From Bacteroidales bacterium (GTDB taxonomy: Bacteria; Bacteroidota; Bacteroidia; Bacteroidales; UBA1402): DNA of 64,000 bases. The first letter of the stretch is position 1, and every line of letters starts with the position of its first letter. Location: contig JAFUIP010000009.1 in assembly GCA_017468435.1 (NCBI GenBank), positions 36,423-100,422 on the forward strand, written 5' to 3'. Made by a program: the position numbers and the translations under genes. Positions 43,930 to 50,788 of this stretch are shown here, in pieces. Below the pieces are notes generated by a model. It was not told the DNA's origin and ran no database searches. It saw only the letters and a list, made by a program, of their open reading frames with translations.

Positions 43930-44349
43930 TCAAGTTTTAATCCTCCAATAACCACCTTTAGAGAGTCCGACATGCTCAACGATTCGTTTCAACTCTTCCA
44001 TGTCACGGTGAATGGTTCGTTCGTTCACATCTAGTTTTTCCGCCAATTCTTCTATTGTTATTTTTGAATTACGCCGAATCAGTCCAACAATACCCTGTTG
44101 TCGTTTATTTTTTTTATATCTTTCCCTTTTGTTTAATTCTAGCGCCAGCAAGGGAACTTGCAAATCCTCTTCCGAAAGTTCAATATCATTTTCTTGGGAC
44201 ATTTCCTCGGTTTTTGGGGACATTTCTTCATTTCTTAGGACATTTGTCTTGATTTCTGGTGACATTTCTTCATTTCTTAGGACATTTGTCTCGGTTTCTT
44301 GGGACATTTCATAGTTTCTGGTGACATTTTTCGCTGTTTCTGGTGACAT
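43930..44349 (-). CDS. Small HTH protein with repeat-rich N-terminus
   Basis: 139 residues. The first 56 consist of eight 7-residue repeats in two alternating forms (MSPETAK-like and NVLRNEE-like). Residues about 80-139 are a DeoR-type winged helix (NSKITIEELAEKLDVNER TIHRDMEELKRI split across the recognition helix) ending in GGYWRIKT. The same repeat plus winged helix forms the C-terminus of larger Bacteroidales AlbA/ATPase-type DNA-binding proteins, so this may be a leftover of such a protein that became independent; a stop codon three codons before the ATG prevents a longer reading. It is divergent from the PL1 gene and could regulate it. Confidence 0.6.
   Translation of the reverse strand: MSPETAKNVTRNYEMSQETETNVLRNEEMSPEIKTNVLRNEEMSPKTEEMSQENDIELSEEDLQVPLLALELNKRERYKKNKRQQGIVGLIRRNSKITIEELAEKLDVNERTIHRDMEELKRIVEHVGLSKGGYWRIKT
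44198..44349. repeat. Eight direct repeats phased at two helical turns
   Basis: The plus-strand core TTTCTnRkGACATT occurs eight times with GACAT at 44198, 44219, 44239, 44261, 44281, 44303, 44323 and 44345: spacings 21, 20, 22, 20, 22, 20, 22. All copies face the same side of the helix. They lie inside the HTH gene, and the last ends 16 bases before the -7 box of the PL1 gene. Confidence 0.85.
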
Positions 44350-44365
44350 TGATTGCTATTTTATG

Positions 44366-44373
44366 TACGTTTG
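44366..44373 (+). promoter_or_regulatory. -7 promoter element of the PL1 gene
   Basis: TACGTTTG, an exact TAnnTTTG element, 22 bases before the start codon at 44396. The -33 position falls within or next to the repeat array in the divergent HTH gene. Confidence 0.6.
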
Positions 44374-44395
44374 CAATCATTTATTTCACAAAATC

Positions 44396-46657
44396 ATGAA
44401 GAAATTCCAATTTGTTTTAATTGCGATTATTTGTCTGATTATCAATGTAGAGGCACAAGCAACGCAGACAGGCATTCAAGTATTGGAGGCGAAAGGCTGG
44501 AAGGAAAGCGCGTATATCACTTGGCAGATGAGCGAGGCTCACGAGAGTTATCATGTTTATTATGCGGCTGAAGGACAAGATTTTGTGCAAATAGATCAGG
44601 CCTTGCTGAGAAGATATCCGGACCATGCGCGTGCCGATGTGCCAGGCTTGAAAGCCGGAAATTATCGTCTGAAAATCGTACCTGTGAACGAGGGACAAGA
44701 GCTTGGCGCAGAAGCTATTGAAAGCGAAAACCTCAGCGTCATTGCACACGATCGCAGCGGATATGCGCACTTCAAATATAACGAAGGCATTGGTGCCTAC
44801 AACAACGACGGCAGCCTAAAGGCCAATACACAAGTGTTTTACATCACGCCCGAGAACGCCAAAAGCATCAGCGGAACGGTGGACGGCATCGCCTGCACGG
44901 GATTTCAGGCTTTGGTGAACGCGCGTCAGAAAGGCAAAGGCAGCACACCGCTTTGTTTCCGCATCATCGGTTGCATCAAGGCCGAAGACATGGACGCATT
45001 CGGTAGCAGCAGCGAAGGATTGCAAGTGAAAGGCAAAAACGCGCATTACCCCATGAACATCACCATAGAAGGCATTGGCAATGACGCTTGTATCAACGGA
45101 TTCGGTATGTTGCTACGCAACTGCGCGAGCGTGGAAGTGCGCAACTTAGGCATTCTTAACTTCATGGACGACGGCATTTCCATCGACACCGACAACAGCC
45201 ATTGCTGGGTGCATCACATCGACTTTTTCTACGGACAGGCGGGCGGCGATTCCGACCAGGCCAAGGGCGACGGCTCACTCGATTGTAAGGGCGATTCGCA
45301 ATTCATGACCTTCTCGTACAACCGTTTCTGGGATTCGGGCAAAATGGCGCTCTGCGGCATGACCAGCGAAAGCGGCGAAAACTTCATTTCCTACCATCAT
45401 AACTGGTTCGACCACAGCGACAGCCGACATCCGCGCGTGCGTACCATGACTGTGCACGTTTGGAACAATTATTTCGACGGCGTGGCCAAATACGGCGTGG
45501 GCGCCACCATGGGATCCAATGTTTTTGTGGAAGCCAATTATTACCGAAATGTCAACAAGCCTATGCTTATTTCCTTGCAAGGCAGCGACATAAGTGGCGG
45601 CAAGGGTACTTTTTCGGGAGAACAAGGCGGTATGATAAAGGCTTTCGGCAATGTGTTCGCAGAGAAATCGAGCAACTTCAAGTTTGTGCCTCATACACAG
45701 TCGGCTACAGGTTTTGATGCCTACTTGGCAAGCAGTCGCGAGGAAAAGATTCCCGCCGAATATAAAACGCTTTCGGGCGGACACAGCTACAATAATTTCG
45801 ATACCGATCCGGAAAAGATGTACAGCTACGAAGCCTTGCCGGCAGAAGAGGTTCCCGCCTATGTCACAGGATTTTACGGTGCCGGACGCCTACAGCATGG
45901 CGACTTGCAATGGACTTTCGACAATGCCAAAGACGATGCCTCATACAATGTCAACACTGCGCTGAAATCGGCTGTCAACAACTATAGCTCTAGCCTCATC
46001 GGCATAGTGGGCGAAGCGGATTTCTCCACCGAATCGGGCGGCGGATCCGAAGATGATGGCTCTGGCGATGGTTCAGGCTCTGGCGGCGACAGCGGTTCAG
46101 GCGGTTCCGAAGACGATGGCAACGGTTCAGGCGGCACCTCGGATGGCGGTTCAGGCGGCACCTCGGATGGCGGCGCGCAGCAAGGCTACGAATGTCATTT
46201 CAGCGACAACAAGGCATCCAACAGCTTCTATACTTTGAGCAACGCCAATTTCACCAACAGCAAAGGCAGCGTCACGGTAAACGGCGTCACTTACAGCAAC
46301 GCGCTGAAAATGGAATCGAGCACGGTATTGAGTTTCAGCACCAAAGAGAGCATGCAACTGACAATGATTTTCATCAGCACGCACAGCACGCCCAAGGTGA
46401 AAGTAGATGGAAAGGACTACGACATTGTGAACGGAGAGGTCAACATGGAGCTGCCGGCCGGCGATCACAAAATCACCAAAAACACCAGCAACACCTTTTT
46501 GTTCTACATCAACCTCTACCAGAGCACCGGCCTGTCCTACATAGAGAGCGACAGCGGCTCGCTGCCCTGCCACGACCTATATGGCCGCAAAATCCAGCCC
46601 AAGGCCAATGGCCAGATTTACATCCAAAACGGAAAGAAAGTGCTGATAAAGCAGTAA
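44396..46657 (+). CDS. PL1 pectate lyase with Gly/Ser/Asp linker and sorting tail
   Basis: 753 residues from MKKFQFVLIAIICL; the longer frame from 44321 is rejected because signal peptide and promoter fit the later ATG. An N-terminal Fn3-like domain (about 22-115) precedes the PL1 helix (about 125-520): WVHHIDFFY, GDGSLDCKGDS with calcium-binding Asp residues, and SRHPRVR with the catalytic Arg. Residues about 540-600 are a low-complexity Gly/Ser/Asp linker, then a beta domain (about 605-715) and a short tail LYGRKIQPKANGQIYIQNGK typical of Prevotella secreted proteins. It cleaves polygalacturonate by beta-elimination. Likely regulated through the repeat array and HTH gene upstream. Confidence 0.88.
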   Translation: MKKFQFVLIAIICLIINVEAQATQTGIQVLEAKGWKESAYITWQMSEAHESYHVYYAAEGQDFVQIDQALLRRYPDHARADVPGLKAGNYRLKIVPVNEGQELGAEAIESENLSVIAHDRSGYAHFKYNEGIGAYNNDGSLKANTQVFYITPENAKSISGTVDGIACTGFQALVNARQKGKGSTPLCFRIIGCIKAEDMDAFGSSSEGLQVKGKNAHYPMNITIEGIGNDACINGFGMLLRNCASVEVRNLGILNFMDDGISIDTDNSHCWVHHIDFFYGQAGGDSDQAKGDGSLDCKGDSQFMTFSYNRFWDSGKMALCGMTSESGENFISYHHNWFDHSDSRHPRVRTMTVHVWNNYFDGVAKYGVGATMGSNVFVEANYYRNVNKPMLISLQGSDISGGKGTFSGEQGGMIKAFGNVFAEKSSNFKFVPHTQSATGFDAYLASSREEKIPAEYKTLSGGHSYNNFDTDPEKMYSYEALPAEEVPAYVTGFYGAGRLQHGDLQWTFDNAKDDASYNVNTALKSAVNNYSSSLIGIVGEADFSTESGGGSEDDGSGDGSGSGGDSGSGGSEDDGNGSGGTSDGGSGGTSDGGAQQGYECHFSDNKASNSFYTLSNANFTNSKGSVTVNGVTYSNALKMESSTVLSFSTKESMQLTMIFISTHSTPKVKVDGKDYDIVNGEVNMELPAGDHKITKNTSNTFLFYINLYQSTGLSYIESDSGSLPCHDLYGRKIQPKANGQIYIQNGKKVLIKQ

Positions 46658-46672
46658 ACGACTTCATACAAA

Positions 46673-46713
46673 AAACCTGATGCCGGGCCTTTACGGGACT
46701 TAGCACCAGGTTT
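46673..46713. terminator. Bidirectional terminator between PL1 and GH3
   Basis: Eleven-base arms (46673-46683 with 46703-46713, one mismatch); six T follow on the minus strand, a shorter T-rich tract on the plus strand. Serves the two convergent genes. Confidence 0.75.
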
Positions 46714-46763
46714 GTTTGAAGACGATTGTCTGATGGAATTTTTGTTTTGTTGGCTTTTGGAAT

Positions 46764-49454
46764 TTATTTCAATTCGAAGCGAAGGGTTTTGAGTTCGTCG
46801 TCGGCAGAGCTGCTACCATAATAAATGGTGTACTTGCCGGGCAAGGTTTCCAATTGACCACTTACCGGGTTGAAAGTGCGCCAATCGGGTTCGGCCAATT
46901 CAATGTCGTAAACGATGCTCTCGCTGGCTTCGATATGCTGACGGGCAAAGCCGCGCAAAGTCTTCACGGGGCCATCCACATCGTCATCGCGACGCAGATA
47001 CACTTGCAAGACTTCGTCACCATCCATCTTGCCACTGTTCTTCACCTTCACTTGCAAATGCAAGGGATTTTCTTCCAAATCATTAATGCTCAAAGACTTC
47101 ACAGATTTACCATTGCTCAGCATCTTGGCCTTACCATATTTATAAGTGGTGTAGCTCAAACCATGACCGAAGGGGAACAAAACTTCGTCCTTGAAGTAAC
47201 GATAGGTATGACCCGCCATGTTATAGTCTTCGAAATCAGGCAAATCTTCCATGCTGCGATAGAAAGTGACAGGCAGACATCCGGCAGGATTGTAGTCGCC
47301 AAAGAGCACATCGGCCACGGCCTGACCAGCTTGCTGACCACCATACCAAGCTTGCAGAATGGCGTCGCAACTTTCCGTTTCGGGCGTCAAGGCGATGGCA
47401 GAGCCGGACATGTTCACCATGATGAGTTTCTTACCGGCCTTGTGCAGGGCCTGCATGGCTTCGCGCTGAATCTTAGGCAATTCGATATCGGTACGGTCGC
47501 CACCCTTGAATCCTTCGAAAGGCACCTTCATTTCTTCGCCTTCCAATTGGGGAGAAATACCGCCCACATAAATCACCACGTCGGCATCCTTCACGTTGGC
47601 CAAGAGATTTTCGATGGTGCTGGCTTCAACCACACCCAGGTCGAGATTGAATTGGGCATCGTCGTTGCGATATGCGAAATCTACCTGAATATCATAGTTT
47701 TGTCCGGCTTCCACCTTGATGTTTCTCTTCACGCGGCGAGAACCGTGATTCTGATGGAAAGTATTGATGGTATCGCCATTCACGATGATACGACCTTCGC
47801 CGTTCACATACAAATCGAGCAGCAAGGTTTCGGTCTTATCGGCATGATACGTAGTGCGATAGCGAGCGCTGAAATGACGCAGGTTCACACCGGGAGCAAA
47901 CACGGTGGCACCCGAAGTGCAACGTTGGAAAGGCGTAGGCAAAACCTGATGAGCCACAGGTGCACCTTCCATTTTGACATTGTTGAAATAATCTACCACA
48001 AAACCGGCACCTTCCTGCGTGCGGCAATTGCCATAACGACTGATGAACTTTTCGGGCAACACCCATTCAGAAGCCTTGTCGTAGATAAGCTTATCTTGCG
48101 GACGAAGTTTCGACTTGATACCTTCCAACACCGTGATGGTGCGACGAGGAATACCGTTATAATTACCCAGAAGCGTCAAAGAGTCGTTGGCATTCGGACC
48201 TACCACGGCAATGGTCATAGGCTTGTCGCCCAACACGATGGGCAGGGCTTGATTTCTGTTGTGCAAGAGCGTCATGGTTTCTTGCGCCATCTTCAGTGCC
48301 AAAGCATCGCTTTCATCGCTGGCCAAAGATGATGCAGGAATCTGATACCAAGGCACGAGGCTTTCATCATCGAAGTCGCCCAAGCGGAAACGAGCCACCA
48401 ACAAACGACGTACCGACACATCCAGATCGGCTTCGGTAATCAGGCCGGCAGCCACCGCCTTAGGCAAATTCTTGAAGGAACTGCCGCAGTTGATATCGGT
48501 ACCCGACAAAACAGCAGCAGAAGAAGAGTGAAGCACCGTGGGATGCGTGCCATGGCCCTTGGGTTCGGGCGTATGCAAGTCGCGGATGGCAGAACAGTCG
48601 GACACCACCAAGTGCTTGTAGCCCCATTCATCGCGCAAGATTTGCGTGAGCAAACGGTTTGAGCCACAGCAGGCTTCTCCTTCGTAACGGTTGTAGGCAC
48701 ACATCACTTCGCGCACGTCGGCTTCCTTGACACAACGTTCAAAAGCATACAGATAGGTTTCGGCCAAATCTCTCTTGGAAATATTTTTGGCATCGTAGGT
48801 GTGTCTGTTCCATTCCGGACCGCTGTGCACGGCAAAGTGCTTCACACAAGCGTGCAGACGATCGTAATACTGACCCGAAGCGGCACCCAGACCTTGCATG
48901 GGCTCACCTTGCAAACCGAGAATAACGGCTTTACCCAATTCGGCTGTCAAATAAGGATCTTCACCGTAGGTTTCCTGGCCACGTCCCCAACGCGGATCGC
49001 GGAAAATATTGATATTGGGCGTCCAAACTGTCAGACCTTCGTAACGATCTATTTTACCTTCGGCGCGAGCTTCGTGATATTTAATGCGTTGTTCGTTGGA
49101 AGCCACCGTGAAAACCTGTTCCAAAAGAACGGGATCCCAAGCAGCCGCCATACCTATAGACTGAGGAAAAACAGTGGCCAGACCCGAACGCGCACATCCA
49201 TGCAGACATTCGTTCCACCATTGATAAGCAGGCACGCCCAAACGCGGAATGGCCGGACTTACATCCAACATCAACTGGGCTTTTTCTTCCAAAGTCAAAC
49301 GAGACAACAAATCTTCCGCGCGTACTTCTGCCGAAAGTGCCGGATTCTGATAAGGAAAAAGCGCCGTCATCATCTGGGCCTGCAAAGAGCCTGCAAGACA
49401 GACAGAAACAACGAGCATCATCATTTTCCTGAAACGATAACTTACTGTTTTCAT
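46764..49454 (-). CDS. GH3 beta-glycosidase with PA14 insert
   Basis: 896 residues from MKTVSYRFRKMMML; the 18 extra residues upstream have no matching promoter position. Signal peptide ends at SLQAQ. Layout: GH3 N-terminal barrel (about 45-340) with nucleophile Asp in HLVVSDCSAI, GH3 C-terminal domain interrupted by a PA14-like insert (about 450-590), and a C-terminal fibronectin III-like domain. WNECLHG and RDPRWGRGQETYGEDP are typical of xylosidase/arabinosidase-type GH3. Acts in the periplasm on short oligosaccharides; beta-xylosidase or beta-glucosidase fits. Single-gene unit between its own promoter and the shared terminator. Confidence 0.9.
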   Translation of the reverse strand: MKTVSYRFRKMMMLVVSVCLAGSLQAQMMTALFPYQNPALSAEVRAEDLLSRLTLEEKAQLMLDVSPAIPRLGVPAYQWWNECLHGCARSGLATVFPQSIGMAAAWDPVLLEQVFTVASNEQRIKYHEARAEGKIDRYEGLTVWTPNINIFRDPRWGRGQETYGEDPYLTAELGKAVILGLQGEPMQGLGAASGQYYDRLHACVKHFAVHSGPEWNRHTYDAKNISKRDLAETYLYAFERCVKEADVREVMCAYNRYEGEACCGSNRLLTQILRDEWGYKHLVVSDCSAIRDLHTPEPKGHGTHPTVLHSSSAAVLSGTDINCGSSFKNLPKAVAAGLITEADLDVSVRRLLVARFRLGDFDDESLVPWYQIPASSLASDESDALALKMAQETMTLLHNRNQALPIVLGDKPMTIAVVGPNANDSLTLLGNYNGIPRRTITVLEGIKSKLRPQDKLIYDKASEWVLPEKFISRYGNCRTQEGAGFVVDYFNNVKMEGAPVAHQVLPTPFQRCTSGATVFAPGVNLRHFSARYRTTYHADKTETLLLDLYVNGEGRIIVNGDTINTFHQNHGSRRVKRNIKVEAGQNYDIQVDFAYRNDDAQFNLDLGVVEASTIENLLANVKDADVVIYVGGISPQLEGEEMKVPFEGFKGGDRTDIELPKIQREAMQALHKAGKKLIMVNMSGSAIALTPETESCDAILQAWYGGQQAGQAVADVLFGDYNPAGCLPVTFYRSMEDLPDFEDYNMAGHTYRYFKDEVLFPFGHGLSYTTYKYGKAKMLSNGKSVKSLSINDLEENPLHLQVKVKNSGKMDGDEVLQVYLRRDDDVDGPVKTLRGFARQHIEASESIVYDIELAEPDWRTFNPVSGQLETLPGKYTIYYGSSSADDELKTLRFELK

Positions 49455-49494
49455 ACTAATTATATTGATTTCGTTAACAATTTCGAAGGACTGA

Positions 49495-49502
49495 CAAATA
49501 TA
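49495..49502 (-). promoter_or_regulatory. -7 promoter element of the GH3 gene
   Basis: Minus strand TATATTTG, exact TAnnTTTG, 40 bases before the ATG at 49454. It supports choosing that start over the longer frame, whose first codon (49508) would lie upstream of the promoter. Confidence 0.65.
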
Positions 49503-49604
49503 CGACAAGCCAATTAAAGAAAAAAACCAGACTTTCGCACTATTTGCGCAAATTTGAGGAAAATTGTCCGAAAGTGTTAAAATTATTTAAATTCACAAAA
49601 AGTA

Positions 49605-49635
49605 TTTGGAGATTAAATTTTGAAGTATATCTTTG
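49605..49635 (+). promoter_or_regulatory. Promoter of perR-rubrerythrin
   Basis: TTTG (49605-49608), exactly 19 bases, TATCTTTG (49628-49635): an ideal Bacteroidota vegetative promoter. Transcription should begin about 49642, just before the Per box. Confidence 0.85.
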
Positions 49636-49649
49636 CAATCGAAACAGAA

Positions 49650-49664
49650 TTGTAATAATTACAA
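49650..49664. promoter_or_regulatory. Per box (7-1-7 inverted repeat)
   Basis: TTGTAATAATTACAA is a perfect 7-1-7 palindrome and matches the Bacillus PerR consensus TTATAATnATTATAA at all but two symmetric positions. It covers about +9 to +23 of the perR transcript, so PerR binding would block its own transcription and that of the rubrerythrin gene. Confidence 0.8.
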
Positions 49665-49683
49665 ATTGATAAACAAAACAAAG

Positions 49684-50103
49684 ATGACAAGCATAGACAT
49701 TCTGACGACTCACGGCATCAAGCCATCTTTGCAGCGCATTGCCATCATGGACTGGCTCAGGGAACATCCCATTCACCCCACGGTGGAAGATATTTACGCT
49801 GCCTTGTCGCCTCAGATTCCTACCTTGTCGAAAACGACGGTCTATAACACCTTGAAACTGTTTGCCAAAGAAGGCGTTGCCAAGAGCCTGAACTTAGACG
49901 AGAAACTGCACTTCGATGCCAACATGATGCCTCACGCTCATTTTATCTGCGAAAAATGCGGAAAGGTGCACGACATCATGATTTTGCCGAAAGATTTTTA
50001 TCTCTTCCCCAAGGCCAAGGGCGAAAGCGGAAAGGATTACTTGGACATCAAACAAGTTGAAATCAATTACTATGGTACTTGTGACCTATGTAACAAGCAA
50101 TAA
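49684..50103 (+). CDS. perR: Fur-family peroxide regulator PerR
   Basis: 139 residues from MTSIDILTTHGIKPSLQR; the longer frame upstream would overlap the Per box and promoter. Winged-helix domain with the recognition segment TLSKTTVYNTLKLF, then the dimer domain with HFICEKCGK and CDLCNK, two CxxC pairs for structural zinc. A His-rich HFDANMMPHAH segment carries candidate metal-sensing ligands. Rubrerythrin is encoded 38 bases downstream and a Per box lies in the leader, so peroxide sensing by metal-catalysed oxidation is more likely than iron uptake control. Confidence 0.88.
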   Translation: MTSIDILTTHGIKPSLQRIAIMDWLREHPIHPTVEDIYAALSPQIPTLSKTTVYNTLKLFAKEGVAKSLNLDEKLHFDANMMPHAHFICEKCGKVHDIMILPKDFYLFPKAKGESGKDYLDIKQVEINYYGTCDLCNKQ

Positions 50104-50141
50104 ACCAATTATTAAATTATAAACTTTAAAATTTTACAACT

Positions 50142-50690
50142 ATGGCTAAGAAATGGATTTGCAATGTATGCGGTTATGTACACGAAGGTGAAACGGCTCC
50201 CGAAAGATGCCCACAATGTCGCGTTCCCAGCGATAAGTTCAGAGAACTGAAAGAAGACAAGCTGGAATTCGTTACCGAACATGTTATCGGTATTGCCGCC
50301 GACACCGACGAAGAAATGAAGAAAGACTTGAACGCTCACTTCATGGGTGAAGCTACCGAAGTTGGTATGTACTTGGCTATGAGCCGCCAGGCCGACCGCG
50401 AAGGTTATCCCGAAATTGCTGAAGCTTTCAAACGCTACGCTTGGGAAGAAGCTGAACATTGCGCTAAGTTTGCCGAATTGCTGGGCGAAGTGGTTTGGGA
50501 CACCAAGACCAACCTTGAAAAGCGCATGAATGCCGAAAGTGGTGCTTGCGCCGACAAGATGCGTATCGCTGCCCGCGCCAAGGCTTTGAACCTGGATGCC
50601 ATCCACGACACCGTTCACGAAATGGCCAAGGACGAAGCTCGTCACGGTAAAGGTTTCGAAGGTTTGTTCAAACGTTATTTCAAGAAATAA
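50142..50690 (+). CDS. rbr: Reverse rubrerythrin
   Basis: 182 residues. A rubredoxin domain is at the N-terminus ([15 protein letters not shown]) followed by the four-helix diiron domain ([33 protein letters not shown]). This order is the reverse of classical rubrerythrin. Such proteins reduce hydrogen peroxide with electrons from NADH via rubredoxin partners and protect anaerobes. It is the second gene of the perR unit and should be derepressed by peroxide. Confidence 0.92.
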   Translation: MAKKWICNVCGYVHEGETAPERCPQCRVPSDKFRELKEDKLEFVTEHVIGIAADTDEEMKKDLNAHFMGEATEVGMYLAMSRQADREGYPEIAEAFKRYAWEEAEHCAKFAELLGEVVWDTKTNLEKRMNAESGACADKMRIAARAKALNLDAIHDTVHEMAKDEARHGKGFEGLFKRYFKK

Positions 50691-50726
50691 TCTGGTAAAT
50701 AAAGTCTAAAGGATCATACAAGAGGA

Positions 50727-50754
50727 GAAGCTGTGTCTTGCGAGGCGCAGCTTC
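50727..50754. terminator. Terminator after rubrerythrin
   Basis: Stem GAAGCTG (50727-50733) with CAGCTTC (50748-50754), followed by a T-rich tract on the plus strand. It separates the perR unit from the convergent porW gene. Confidence 0.65.
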
Positions 50755-50788
50755 TTTGTGTTTTCGCGCGAGTTTGCGCACCGTAATT

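Noticed and set aside
44198..44349. CRISPR array
   Set aside because: Repeats are about 14 bases with 6-8 base gaps, lie inside an ORF, and no cas genes are near.
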